From: Halobacillus massiliensis | Lineage (GTDB): Bacteria > Bacillota > Bacilli > Bacillales > Halobacillaceae | Assembly: GCF_900166625.1 (NCBI RefSeq) | Contig: NZ_LT800499.1 | Coordinates: 3,036,209-3,091,216 of the forward strand | Direction of reading: 5' to 3' | DNA length: 55,008 bases | Shown here: one piece after another, positions 26,076 through 34,727 of the stretch | Numbering within the stretch: position 1 is the first letter of the stretch | Layout of the letters: each line of letters opens with the position of its first letter | Position numbers and translations under genes: made by a program | Notes under the pieces: generated by a model | Databases searched by the model: none | What the model was told of the DNA's origin: nothing | What the model saw: the letters and a program-made list of their open reading frames with translations, nothing else

Positions 26076-27971
26076 TTATCGATTTAACAGGCTTCCGACA
26101 TATTTCAAGAGCTCATTGGCGGAAGTAGAATTGTAGCCATGCTCATCCACAAGCGTTGCGACAACTTCATTAATTTTCTTAAGCTGCTGTTCATCCGGCG
26201 TCTTCGTAGAGGTAGTAATTTTGACGATATCTTTTAGATCAGCAAACAGTTTCTTCTGGATTGCTTCTCTAAGACGCTCGTGGGACTGATAGTCGAATTT
26301 CTTACCTTTACGGGCATAGGCCGAAATCCTAATTAAAATTTCTTCACGGAAGGCCTTTTTCGCATTCTCCGAAACGCCGATCTGTTCTTCAATTGAACGC
26401 ATGAGACGCTCATCCGGGTTCATCTCTTCCCCTGTTAATGGGTCGCGAAGCTTCGCCTTATTACAGTAGGCCTCTACGTTATCCAAATAGTTATCCATCA
26501 ACGTACGGGCAGACTCTTCATATGAATACACAAATGCTTTTTGAACTTCCTTCTTCGCCAGGTCATCATACTGCTTCCTCGCGACAGAAATGAACTCCAG
26601 GTAGCTTTCCTTATCTTCTTTGGAAATGGAAGCATGACTGTCAAGTCCGTCTTTTAATGAACGCAGAACATCTAAAGCATTAATCGAACTCAATTCTTTT
26701 TTAATAATAGTCGAAGAAATTCGGTTAATCACATAACGAGGGTCGATACCACTCATTCCCTCATCCGAGAACTCTTTGCGGAGTTCCTCTACATCTACAT
26801 CACTGAAACCTTCGACTTCTTGCCCATCATACAAATACATTTTCTTCAGAATATCGATAGACGCCTTCTTCGACTCCTTTAAACGGGTTAATATCGTAAA
26901 CATAGCGGCTATTCTTAATGTATGCGGGGCGATGTGCACATCGCGGATGTCACTTTCCCGAATCATCTTTTCGTAGATTTTTTCTTCTTCTGTCACTTTT
27001 AAGTTGTATGGAATAGGCATGACTATCATCCGGGAGTGCAATGCCTCATTTTTCTTGTTTGCAATAAAAGAGCGGTATTCCGCTTCGTTTGTATGGGCAA
27101 TAATCAATTCATCGGCTGAAATTAAGGCGAAACGTCCAGCTTTAAAGTTTCCTTCCTGTGTTAAACTCAATAAATGCCAGAGGAACTTCTCGTCACATTT
27201 TAAGATCTCCTGAAATTCCATAATCCCTCGGTTAGCTTTATTCAGTTCCCCATCAAAACGATATGCTCTTGGATCAGATTCCGATCCGAACTGAGCAATA
27301 GTTGAGAAGTCAATAGACCCCGTTAAGTCTGCTATATCTTGAGACTTAGGATCGGATGGACTGAATGTTCCAATACCTGTCCGTTTATCTTCTGAGAAAA
27401 ACACTCGTTCTACCAATACATCTTCAATACGTCCGCCATACTCCTGCTCCAGCCTCATCGTATTCAGCGGTGATAAGCTTCCTTCGATACGAATACCGGA
27501 ATCTTCCATAAATTCCTCACGAAGATGATGAGGTATTAAGTGCAGCGGGTCTTCATGCATTGGACACCCTTTAATGGCAAAGACGGCTCCTTTATCAGTC
27601 AGTGAATATTTCTCCAGCCCTCTCTTCAACAGGTTGACTAACGTCGATTTACCGCCGCTGACAGGTCCCATGAGGAGCAGAATTCTTTTTCTTACGTCTA
27701 AGCGTCGGGCAGCTGGATGAAAATACTCTTCGACTAAGCGTTCCATGGCTTCATCTAATCCATAAATATCGTCATCAAAAAAGGCATATTTCTTATGATG
27801 AGGACCTTCTTTTACCCCAGCTTCTGTGATCATACTATAAACACGAGAGTGAGCAGACTGTGCTAGGTAAGGCTTTTCTTTTAACAGGTCTAAATAATCC
27901 CTAAATGTTCCTTCCCACTTCAGTTCCTCTTCTTGTACCCGGTAGTCTTGAATTCTTCTAATAATATCCAC
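26076..27971 (-). CDS. prkA: Serine protein kinase PrkA (AAA-type)
   Basis: This 631-residue cytosolic protein has an AAA+ N-terminal module and a C-terminal PrkA domain with distant kinase similarity. The Walker A motif is GPVSGGKSTLVNLLKRG at about residue 105, followed by FAIKGCPMHEDPLHLIP, a PrkA family hallmark. In B. subtilis PrkA is produced during sporulation and acts on late sporulation gene expression; both kinase and ATP-dependent protease activities have been reported. The GTG start follows GGGGAGG. A hairpin separates it from ppk1. Its usual partner yhbH is on the same strand 7 kb away. Confidence 0.96.
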   Translation of the reverse strand: MDIIRRIQDYRVQEEELKWEGTFRDYLDLLKEKPYLAQSAHSRVYSMITEAGVKEGPHHKKYAFFDDDIYGLDEAMERLVEEYFHPAARRLDVRKRILLLMGPVSGGKSTLVNLLKRGLEKYSLTDKGAVFAIKGCPMHEDPLHLIPHHLREEFMEDSGIRIEGSLSPLNTMRLEQEYGGRIEDVLVERVFFSEDKRTGIGTFSPSDPKSQDIADLTGSIDFSTIAQFGSESDPRAYRFDGELNKANRGIMEFQEILKCDEKFLWHLLSLTQEGNFKAGRFALISADELIIAHTNEAEYRSFIANKKNEALHSRMIVMPIPYNLKVTEEEKIYEKMIRESDIRDVHIAPHTLRIAAMFTILTRLKESKKASIDILKKMYLYDGQEVEGFSDVDVEELRKEFSDEGMSGIDPRYVINRISSTIIKKELSSINALDVLRSLKDGLDSHASISKEDKESYLEFISVARKQYDDLAKKEVQKAFVYSYEESARTLMDNYLDNVEAYCNKAKLRDPLTGEEMNPDERLMRSIEEQIGVSENAKKAFREEILIRISAYARKGKKFDYQSHERLREAIQKKLFADLKDIVKITTSTKTPDEQQLKKINEVVATLVDEHGYNSTSANELLKYVGSLLNR

Positions 27972-28261
27972 TCAACGACCTCCCCGTCGTAATTCGCAAG
28001 TTTAATAAATCCTATGCGGACAGAATCCAAATCATTCTATATCTTTCGTGCGTACCAGGCAGCTGGATTGAAAAAGACTCTAAAAAGATTTGGTACATTT
28101 TAACTCCACTCACCCTTGCGGTACCACGCAAAAAGACGCAATTTTTGGATTAATCACCGAAAAATGTTCCTGACCCGCTTTGACAGGGTATACATCCCTT
28201 GTTAGAATTGTCTTGAATTTTAATTCGATAAAGGATTATAAATGGAAAGAAGGTCTAATTA

Positions 28262-29077
28262 ATGGAAAGATGGTACTTTGTCGATTCAGGGCATTTAACA
28301 CCAGCTTTGAACATGGCTCTGGATGAAGCTCTTATGAATTGGCATAGTGAAGGAAAGATTCCGCCTGTCCTGCGTTTTTACGGATGGCAGCCAGCTGGAC
28401 TTTCCGTTGGATATTTTCAAAAAGTTAAAGGTAAAATTGACTTAGAAGCAGTAAATCATTATGGATATCAGCTTGTGCGCAGACAGACAGGAGGAAGAGC
28501 AGTTCTTCATGATGATGAATTAACTTACAGTGTCATCATTTCCGAGTCTCACCCTGACATGCCTCCTTCTGTCAAAGAAGCTTACCTTGTCCTCTCTAAA
28601 GGACTTCTTGAAGGGTTCAAAGAACTGAAGATCCCGGCTGACTTTGCCATCCCTGAAGAAAAATTAGGAACATCCGGTTCAGCCGTCTGTTTTGAGGAAC
28701 CTTCCTGGTATGAGTTAATTGTTGATGGAAAAAAAGCAGCGGGAAGTGCGCAAACGCGAAAAAAAGGAGTCATCCTTCAGCACGGCTCCATCCCTATCAA
28801 TGTTGACGAAGACAAGCTTTTTGATATGTTTATTTATAAAAATGAAAAAATAAAACAGCGGGCAAGGGAAGCCTTTGGTGATAAGGCTGTTTCCATTAAC
28901 CATATTTTAGATACTCCTGTCAGCTTTAATGACACGAAGGCGGCTTTTAAAAAAGGATTTGAAAAAGGACTCGATCTAGAATTAGAGCCCTTCCAATTAA
29001 CAGAAGAGCAGTGGTCAAAAGTAGAAGATTTGGCAAAAAATAAATATGCGACTGATGAGTGGAACCTTTCAAGATAA
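28262..29077 (+). CDS. lipM: Octanoyltransferase LipM
   Basis: This 271-residue enzyme of the biotin/lipoate ligase fold moves octanoyl from acyl carrier protein to GcvH in Gram-positive lipoate synthesis. The substrate motif QLVRRQTGGRAVLHDDELTY lies at about 70-89 (20 residues). The catalytic cysteine appears to be Cys143 in SAVCFEEPSWYEL, which distinguishes LipM from LplJ ligases, and the active-site lysine lies in VDGKKAAGSAQTR. AGAAGG precedes the ATG. It is followed after 18 bases by lipA, so octanoyl transfer and sulfur insertion are encoded together. No lipL is in the window. Confidence 0.9.
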   Translation: MERWYFVDSGHLTPALNMALDEALMNWHSEGKIPPVLRFYGWQPAGLSVGYFQKVKGKIDLEAVNHYGYQLVRRQTGGRAVLHDDELTYSVIISESHPDMPPSVKEAYLVLSKGLLEGFKELKIPADFAIPEEKLGTSGSAVCFEEPSWYELIVDGKKAAGSAQTRKKGVILQHGSIPINVDEDKLFDMFIYKNEKIKQRAREAFGDKAVSINHILDTPVSFNDTKAAFKKGFEKGLDLELEPFQLTEEQWSKVEDLAKNKYATDEWNLSR

Positions 29078-29095
29078 ATATAAGGAGTGAGCGAA

Positions 29096-30040
29096 TTGAC
29101 TAAAAAAGATGAGTACATAAGAAAACCGGACTGGCTTAAAATTAAAATTAATACGAATAAATCCTACACAGGATTGAAGAAATTAATGCGTGAGAAGAAA
29201 CTGAATACAGTATGCGAGGAAGCACGCTGTCCCAACATCCATGAGTGCTGGAGTGAAAGAAAAACAGCGACCTTTATGATTCTTGGAGATACTTGTACAC
29301 GCGGATGCCGATTCTGCGCGGTTAAAACAGGGCTTCCGAACGAACTTGACTGGGGCGAGCCGGAGCGTGTGGCTGAGTCCGTAGAAATTATGGGCCTTAA
29401 ACATGTGGTCGTTACAGCTGTAGCCCGTGACGATTTAAAGGATGGAGGAGCTGCTGTTTTTGGAGAAACGGTAAAAGCTATCCGCCGCCGCGTACCTGGA
29501 TGTACCGTAGAAATTCTTCCTTCTGATATGAAGGGTGATTACGAAAGCCTTCATACACTAATGGGCGGAGAACCTGATATTTTCAACCATAACATCGAGA
29601 CTGTCAGACGCTTAACGAAAAAAGTCCGTGCACGCGCTATGTATGATCGATCTTTAGAACTGCTGCGCCGGGTCAAAGAAATTCGTCCCAACACTCCGAC
29701 AAAGTCAAGCATTATGGTGGGTCTTGGAGAAACAAAAGAAGAGATCATCCAGGCAATGGATGACCTTCTGGCTCATAACGTAGATATTATGACAATCGGA
29801 CAGTACCTGCAGCCTACGAAAAAGCATTTAAACGTAGAGCGCTATTATCATCCCGATGAATTCGAAGAACTTAAAAAAATCGCCATGGAAAAAGGCTTCA
29901 AGCACTGTGAAGCAGGCCCAATGGTACGTTCTTCCTACCATGCGGATGAGCAGGTAAACACCACTTCTGCCCAGCGTCGTATAAAATACATGCAAGGATA
30001 TGAGTCACAAGGCGAAAAGCTGGATAACGTTACATTTTAA
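29096..30040 (+). CDS. lipA: Lipoyl synthase
   Basis: This 314-residue radical-SAM enzyme inserts two sulfurs into protein-bound octanoyl groups. The auxiliary cluster cysteines are Cys40, Cys45 and Cys51 ([12 protein letters not shown]), and the radical-SAM cluster is Cys67, Cys71 and Cys74 (CTRGCRFC). The C-terminal serine motif is [10 protein letters not shown]. The TTG start is chosen because AAGGAG lies 8 bases upstream and [17 protein letters not shown] matches the family N-terminus; a GTG 9 bases upstream overlaps the ribosome-binding site. It is in an operon with lipM. Confidence 0.97.
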   Translation: MTKKDEYIRKPDWLKIKINTNKSYTGLKKLMREKKLNTVCEEARCPNIHECWSERKTATFMILGDTCTRGCRFCAVKTGLPNELDWGEPERVAESVEIMGLKHVVVTAVARDDLKDGGAAVFGETVKAIRRRVPGCTVEILPSDMKGDYESLHTLMGGEPDIFNHNIETVRRLTKKVRARAMYDRSLELLRRVKEIRPNTPTKSSIMVGLGETKEEIIQAMDDLLAHNVDIMTIGQYLQPTKKHLNVERYYHPDEFEELKKIAMEKGFKHCEAGPMVRSSYHADEQVNTTSAQRRIKYMQGYESQGEKLDNVTF

Positions 30041-30046
30041 TACTAG

Positions 30047-30076
30047 AAAAAAGCCGCCGAGGAAGGCGGCTTTTTC
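30047..30076 (+). terminator. Terminator after lipM-lipA
   Basis: The stem AAAAAAGCCGCC/GGCGGCTTTTT follows the lipA stop by 6 bases. Confidence 0.85.
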
Positions 30077-30115
30077 ATTTGAATATATCAAAAGGCAGCA
30101 AAAAATATAGAGATT

Positions 30116-30787
30116 TTAATTTTCCTCAGCATCTGTAACGTCCGGCTCCTCATTTTTTTCTCGTTCTGGTTCATGACCTTCTGGTTCACCGTCCATTTCC
30201 TCAAGGGCCTCTTCTTCAATCTCCTCATTGATTTCCGGTTGTTTATCCTCTTCTCGTTCTTCCTCTTCTTTTTCTTGATCAGGCTCTGCCGGAGGTTTAA
30301 CGGAAGGTTTTTGTGGTTTTTCTACTGGCGTGTCTATTTTCTCTTGAACAGGCGGACTTTTAGCTGCAGGTGAACTTGAGGTTTCAGTATTTCTTGTCGT
30401 ATGGGCGTTCGTGCTCGGTGAAGGTATCGAAACTGGCGACTCGTATGTATTTCCCTTGTCCGACTGACTGACGGTAGGCGGCCCTTCATTTTGGTGCTCA
30501 GTCCGTATGACTTCTTCAGGCAGATCTTCCTGCATGAGTTCCTCTTCATCAGACGGCTCTTTTTCCATCAGCATTAAAGATTGCTTCACATCGATAATTT
30601 GATGCTCCGGAATCTCTCCCTCAATTTTCTTATTTGTAATAAGCTCTGGCTTTTTTTCATCATCAATCTTTGCTTCACTTTGCTGCTGAATCGTGATTTT
30701 AATAGGCTCTGCCTCGGCTGCACTGCTGCCGCAGGCGGCTAGAAAAACAGTGAGTAATAGAATTATGAAAAGCGCCATTTGCCTCAT
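30116..30787 (-). CDS. Acidic Pro-rich lipoprotein
   Basis: This predicted lipoprotein has 223 residues, with a signal peptide and lipobox FLAAC, so Cys19 would be lipidated. The mature part looks unstructured: a Lys/Glu region, a Pro/Ser/Thr-rich stretch (about 110-150), then a very acidic tail dominated by E and D. I see no catalytic motif. The ATG at 30787 follows AAAGGAG by 9 bases; an earlier start would add 27 residues before the signal peptide and is unlikely. It lies downstream of the 83-residue Gly/Pro/Tyr protein on the same strand. The function is unknown. Confidence 0.8.
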   Translation of the reverse strand: MRQMALFIILLLTVFLAACGSSAAEAEPIKITIQQQSEAKIDDEKKPELITNKKIEGEIPEHQIIDVKQSLMLMEKEPSDEEELMQEDLPEEVIRTEHQNEGPPTVSQSDKGNTYESPVSIPSPSTNAHTTRNTETSSSPAAKSPPVQEKIDTPVEKPQKPSVKPPAEPDQEKEEEEREEDKQPEINEEIEEEALEEMDGEPEGHEPEREKNEEPDVTDAEEN

Positions 30788-30874
30788 ATACCAACGCTCC
30801 TTTATCCCCAATCTTTTTTTATAATTTTGAATAAATATGTAAGATAGGATTATTATACCATAATCCATATACGG

Positions 30875-30902
30875 AAAAAGACCGCATGATGCGGTCTTTT
30901 CT
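30875..30902. terminator. Terminator after the Gly/Pro/Tyr-rich gene
   Basis: The stem AAAAGACCGC/GCGGTCTTTT has A and T runs on the two sides. Confidence 0.8.
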
Positions 30903-30904
30903 TC

Positions 30905-31156
30905 TTACCAGTAATATCCATATGGGGGAAATCCGGGCGGACCATAAAAAGGCGCGGGATATCCGCCAAACCCTCCTGCTCCATATAAAAGAGGCGGAAT
31001 TGAGCTTCCAATAAAACCACCGAGAAGTCCACCGACAAATGGGCCTCCGAAAAATCCTAAGAACCGATCTTCTCCATCATAGAGATACGGATCTGCACTG
31101 CGCATTTCTTCATCGAAACCAGGATAAGGACCGTATTGATAATGATCAGGTAGCAC
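30905..31156 (-). CDS. Gly/Pro/Tyr-rich small protein
   Basis: This 83-residue protein starts with a short charged segment (MLPDHYQYGPYPGFDEEMR) and continues as a Gly- and Pro-rich chain with many Tyr and Phe residues (GGLLGGFIG, PAPFYGPPGFPPYGYYW). Such compositions are typical of spore-coat-like or surface proteins in Bacillaceae, but I recognise no family. The GTG start follows CGGAGGG. A coat or exosporium role is inference only. Confidence 0.7.
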   Translation of the reverse strand: MLPDHYQYGPYPGFDEEMRSADPYLYDGEDRFLGFFGGPFVGGLLGGFIGSSIPPLLYGAGGFGGYPAPFYGPPGFPPYGYYW

Positions 31157-31280
31157 TTTGGTTCCCTCCGTTAATCAGACATGGGGTATTCACCTACATT
31201 TCAACATATGTGTGGACCTTCGGGAGGGTTTGGGCGAAAAACTCGTACATGCGCAAGTTTTAAAAAAGCGCTAACAAACA

Positions 31281-31309
31281 TTCACATTACCTTCCAAATG
31301 CGGTATAAT
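31281..31309 (+). promoter_or_regulatory. Sigma-A promoter of the 32-residue gene
   Basis: A -35 TTCACA (31281-31286) and a -10 TATAAT (31304-31309) are spaced 17 bases, about 50 bases before the small ORF. Confidence 0.65.
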
Positions 31310-31361
31310 AACAACCAGCAATGCTTGTCTGTATGGATTACATAAAGGAGGCTGAAATTCC

Positions 31362-31460
31362 ATGAAATTAACGTTAATCATTTTTGTATGCTTGACATAC
31401 TTAGTTTCCATTTTCTCTGCTGGTTATAATACGAAAGCAGGACGACCTAGAAAAAATTAA
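31362..31460 (+). CDS. 32-residue single-TM peptide
   Basis: An ATG preceded by AAAGGAGG (10-base spacer) and a good upstream promoter opens a 32-codon frame. The peptide is MKLTLIIFVCLTYLVSIFSA followed by a basic tail ending in GRPRKN. It has one hydrophobic segment and a positive end, like many small membrane regulators. A terminator follows the stop by 8 bases, so the unit is a complete transcript of its own. I do not recognise it. A toxin or membrane-complex subunit is possible but unproven. Confidence 0.6.
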   Translation: MKLTLIIFVCLTYLVSIFSAGYNTKAGRPRKN

Positions 31461-31467
31461 AAAAAGC

Positions 31468-31503
31468 AAAATCGCACCTCGGTATAAGAGATGCGATTTT
31501 TTA
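31468..31503. terminator. Shared terminator of the small peptide and trmL
   Basis: The stem AAAATCGCA/TGCGATTTT has flanking A and T runs and lies between convergent genes. Confidence 0.8.
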
Positions 31504-31977
31504 TTTGATCATATGAGGGTAGCCCTGCTGTTTAAGAACATCGTAGATAATGATGGATGCTGTATTCGATAGATTTAAGGACCTTACCTTATCCGTCATC
31601 GGAATACGCAGGCATCTGTCTTCCAGTCCTTCCAGCAGTTGTTTTGGAATACCATCTGTTTCTCTTCCAAACACAAAGAACCAGGATGCTTCCGTACTGC
31701 TGAAATCAAAATCCACATACGATTTCGTTCCAAAGTTTTCAATGTAAAAGAATTCTCCATCTGGATACTTTTCATACAGTTCATCGATGGAATCATGATA
31801 ATGAATGGTTACATCATGCCAGTAATCCAGTCCTGCACGTCTCAACATTTTATCATCCGTAGAGAATCCAAGAGGACGAATGAGATGGAGCTCCGAATTT
31901 GTTGCTAAACATGTACGAGCAATATTCCCGGTATTGGCAGGAATTTCAGGTTGATAAAGGACAATATGGTTTGCCAT
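31501..31977 (-). CDS. trmL: tRNA (cytidine/uridine-34-2'-O)-methyltransferase
   Basis: This 158-residue SPOUT-fold enzyme (CspR/TrmL) methylates the wobble ribose of tRNA-Leu isoacceptors. The N-terminal motif LYQPEIPANTGNIARTC and the knot region GRETDGIP and IPMTDKVRSLNLSNT are all present. The ATG at 31977 follows GAGGTG with 6 bases; a GTG 9 bases upstream is within that site. It lies downstream of yhbB, as in B. subtilis (yhbA-yhbB-cspR). Confidence 0.96.
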   Translation of the reverse strand: MANHIVLYQPEIPANTGNIARTCLATNSELHLIRPLGFSTDDKMLRRAGLDYWHDVTIHYHDSIDELYEKYPDGEFFYIENFGTKSYVDFDFSSTEASWFFVFGRETDGIPKQLLEGLEDRCLRIPMTDKVRSLNLSNTASIIIYDVLKQQGYPHMIK

Positions 31978-32027
31978 GACCGTCACCTCAATTACTAATA
32001 GTCAACTTGACTATTATACCATACTTA

Positions 32028-32882
32028 TCAACCACCGATTTTAAAAAATTTATACTTTATGTTAGGTGTATAGGCGGTTGAATCTTCATAGTTCCAGTAT
32101 CGCTGACGGCTGTTTGTAGTGTGAGCGTTCACGAATGGTTCTCCCTCGCTGTCTTTACTGACGACAATCGTTGTATGATCATAACGCCCATCCCCTTCAA
32201 AGTCATAGCAAATGATATCACCCGGAGATAATTCTTTTGCCGATTGGACCTCACTTGCCATTAGTCCTTTCCTCGCTCCGCTTAAATACCAGCGCATAGC
32301 ATTGGCTACGCTCCAGCTGTAGCTCCAAGTCTTCCCACCGTACCACCAGCCTTTACCTCTGTGCGGATGTCCCCAGACGGGAGCCCCTCCAGCTTTTAAA
32401 CACTGTGAGATATAGTTCGTACAATTATTTTCAAAGTTCATATAGGCCGGGTTATACGTATCCCACCATTGTTCAGCGTAACGAACAGCTTCCCTGCGGT
32501 TATATTTAAAACGAAGCGGTTCCCTTTCACTTTCTTCATGAAATAAAAGCGGCTCCAAACTATTCTCCCCTGAAGCAGATTCTGTCACTGTTATGTTTTC
32601 AATCAGTTCGTTATTCGCAACACGACTGCTGCAGTTGTAAATGCCTTCTTCTACATAAGATTGAGATTTTCCTTTGACATAGAGACGAATCGCTAACAGG
32701 TAACGCCTTTCCTCAATGGCTTCATATGTAATTCGATGATAAGGAATAATGTAAAAAGTAGCCTGGTTCACATGGCTTCCTCTCGCTTTCATCCCTTCTA
32801 TTTTCCGGGCAAGCCACTGTTCTTCCTGTTGCTGGGGCAGCTGATTTAAAATATTGTTCCAGTAAGTCGCAATAGTTTCCAT
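32028..32882 (-). CDS. yhbB: Putative amidase-domain protein YhbB
   Basis: This 284-residue protein lacks an obvious signal peptide. The N-terminal half is poorly characterised. The C-terminal half is an amidase_6-type domain (papain/NlpC-like) with NNCTNYISQCLKAGG, where the first Cys is the probable nucleophile, and YDHTTIVV holding the candidate histidine. WWYGGKTWSYSW is typical of this family. GGAGGAGAT precedes the ATG. It lies 50 bases upstream of trmL on the same strand and is probably co-transcribed. The substrate is unknown. Confidence 0.85.
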   Translation of the reverse strand: METIATYWNNILNQLPQQQEEQWLARKIEGMKARGSHVNQATFYIIPYHRITYEAIEERRYLLAIRLYVKGKSQSYVEEGIYNCSSRVANNELIENITVTESASGENSLEPLLFHEESEREPLRFKYNRREAVRYAEQWWDTYNPAYMNFENNCTNYISQCLKAGGAPVWGHPHRGKGWWYGGKTWSYSWSVANAMRWYLSGARKGLMASEVQSAKELSPGDIICYDFEGDGRYDHTTIVVSKDSEGEPFVNAHTTNSRQRYWNYEDSTAYTPNIKYKFFKIGG

Positions 32883-32931
32883 ATCATCTCCTCCTCCCTC
32901 CCACTATATGAAAAAAGAAGGAAATCCATAC

Positions 32932-32959
32932 AAAAAACTCCCTCTTTTAGAGGGAGTTT
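32932..32959 (-). terminator. Terminator after ogt
   Basis: The stem AAACTCCCTCT/AGAGGGAGTTT is followed by six T on the minus strand and overlaps the ogt stop. Confidence 0.8.
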
Positions 32960-33503
32960 ACATATTTGATTTGATCAGTTGATGTTTGGACTCATGCTGT
33001 ATAAGTTTTTGTTTACGTTCCAAGCCGCCTGCATAACCGACAAGCTTGCCATTGTTCCCAATCACACGGTGACAGGGTACAAGAATCATGAAGGGGTTGC
33101 TGTTAACAGCCCCACCCACAGCGCGGACCGATTTTTCCGCCTGTAAAGCTATGGCTATATCTTTATAAGACCTTGTCTCACCAATCGGTATGTGCTGTAA
33201 CAGCGACCGCCACACTCTTTTCTGAAAAGGCGTCCCATAGCAAATAAGCGGGACAGAAAACGCTTCACGTTCTTGATAAAAATATTCGCGCAGCTCGGTG
33301 GCTGCCTGGTGAATAATGTGATGATCAGGCATTTGCTTGAATGAGCTTTTCATCATATACTTTCTGGTCCAATTCTGGTAAAAAGACAGATGCTCGTCAA
33401 AAGATCCGTAGTCTACCCGCAGAACCCCTTTGTCATTGGCTAGAATTGTCAGCTCGCCGACAGGTGTATCCACAACATCATAATAGAGTATTTGGCAGCT
33501 CAT
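32958..33503 (-). CDS. ogt: Methylated-DNA-protein cysteine methyltransferase
   Basis: This 181-residue suicidal DNA repair protein takes alkyl groups from O6-alkylguanine. The acceptor is Cys144 in the LVPCHRVIG motif; the DNA-binding helix with RAVGGAVNSNP precedes it, and GYAGGLERK follows. The ATG at 33503 follows AGGTG by 7 bases; the extended frame upstream has no site. It lies between queG and yhbB, which are adjacent in B. subtilis, so ogt is an insertion into that order here. It has its own terminator. Confidence 0.95.
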   Translation of the reverse strand: MSCQILYYDVVDTPVGELTILANDKGVLRVDYGSFDEHLSFYQNWTRKYMMKSSFKQMPDHHIIHQAATELREYFYQEREAFSVPLICYGTPFQKRVWRSLLQHIPIGETRSYKDIAIALQAEKSVRAVGGAVNSNPFMILVPCHRVIGNNGKLVGYAGGLERKQKLIQHESKHQLIKSNM

Positions 33504-33574
33504 ATTGAAACACCTACTTAACCTGTTTTTTCTATTATACAAAATCTAATATATTCAGAAAAGATCAATTTTGC

Positions 33575-34708
33575 TTATATTCCTTGAAAATTCAAACCTT
33601 TGTCCATTTCCTGCTGAACCTGTGCATCCTCTTCCTTGTCATACGCCTCGCGGATTGCCTCAAAACACTCTTTCGTACCGATCTTACCTAAGGAATAAGC
33701 CGCTGTCCCTCTAATGACGGGACGCGGATCTTTATTCATCAACCGGATAAGCTCATTGACAGCAGCTGTTTCTTTAAAATGACCAAGAGCCAGGATGGCA
33801 TTACGCTGAATCGGCTTTTTCCCTCGCCATGAACCTGACATTTTTCCGTACGTTTCTTTAAATTCACGGTTAGATATCGACAGCAGAGGAATTAATTTAG
33901 GCTTCACACGATCAGGATCTGGTTCAAATGCTTCATGATTGTGAAAATCCTTCCCTTTATTTTTCGGACATACCGTCTGACACGTATCGCAGCCATATAA
34001 TCGGTTCCCAATATTTGTGCGAAACTCTTCCGGAAGGAAATCCTTCGTCTGTGTTAAAAAAGCGATACAACGCTGGGCATTAAGCTGTCCTCCCTGAACT
34101 AAAGCGTCAGTCGGGCATGTATCCACACATAAGTTACATTCCCCGCAGCTATCCTCCACCGGATCGTCAGGAGCAAAAGGAATATTTGTCACAATTTCTC
34201 CTAAATAGACATAGGAGCCAAATTCAGGAGTTATAATGGCAGAATTTTTGCCGCTGAAACCAATACCGGCCCGCTCAGCGACTGCACGATCTGAAAGCTC
34301 ACCTGTATCAACCATTGATTTAAGTTCTGCTTCCGGAAACTTCTCTTTTAGAAAGGCTCCAAGCAAATGGAGCTTTTCTCTTAAAACATCATGATAGTCC
34401 TGACCCCAGGAAGCCCGTGCAAACACTCCGCGCCGATCACCGCGTTTATTTTTAGGAGAGTTTTTCATTTTAGAAGGATAGGCAAGCGCAATGGCAATGA
34501 TCGACTGTGCCTCCGGAAGCAAGCGGGAAGGTTCTGTTCGTTCTTCTACACTCCCTTTTTCAAAACCGGATTGATAGCCAAGGATCTGCTGGCGTTGAAG
34601 CCTCGCCTTTAATTCACTAAACACATCAGCTGATGCAAATCCTATTTTATCGATGCCGATTTCTTTACTGTAAGCGATGACTTCTTCTTTAAAATGATGA
34701 AGATCCAC
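33575..34708 (-). CDS. queG: Epoxyqueuosine reductase
   Basis: This 377-residue cobalamin- and iron-sulfur-dependent enzyme reduces epoxyqueuosine to queuosine in tRNA wobble position 34. Two ferredoxin-type cysteine sets are visible: CGECNLCVDTCP and CDTCQTVCPKN. The N-terminal DUF1730 part has GYQSGFEKGSVEER and ASWGQDYHDVL. The C-terminus carries HEAT-like repeats (PVIRGTAAYSLGKIG). The GTG start follows AAAGGGGG by 8 bases. It lies 19 bases after the ABC-class ATPase gene. The enzyme's cobalamin need may link to the adenosyltransferase at 50472, though only loosely. Confidence 0.95.
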   Translation of the reverse strand: MDLHHFKEEVIAYSKEIGIDKIGFASADVFSELKARLQRQQILGYQSGFEKGSVEERTEPSRLLPEAQSIIAIALAYPSKMKNSPKNKRGDRRGVFARASWGQDYHDVLREKLHLLGAFLKEKFPEAELKSMVDTGELSDRAVAERAGIGFSGKNSAIITPEFGSYVYLGEIVTNIPFAPDDPVEDSCGECNLCVDTCPTDALVQGGQLNAQRCIAFLTQTKDFLPEEFRTNIGNRLYGCDTCQTVCPKNKGKDFHNHEAFEPDPDRVKPKLIPLLSISNREFKETYGKMSGSWRGKKPIQRNAILALGHFKETAAVNELIRLMNKDPRPVIRGTAAYSLGKIGTKECFEAIREAYDKEEDAQVQQEMDKGLNFQGI

Positions 34709-34727
34709 CTTGACTACCCCCTTTCCT

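Noticed and set aside
28116-28131. T-box-like core (GTGGTACCGC on the minus strand) upstream of prkA
   Set aside because: It is only a short TTGCG/CGCAA hairpin; there is no stem I, specifier loop or terminator/antiterminator pair, and the downstream gene is not an aminoacyl-tRNA or amino acid gene.
28018-28261. Small gene in the prkA-lipM divergent gap
   Set aside because: No frame with a ribosome-binding site was found; the gap seems to contain only promoters and a short hairpin.
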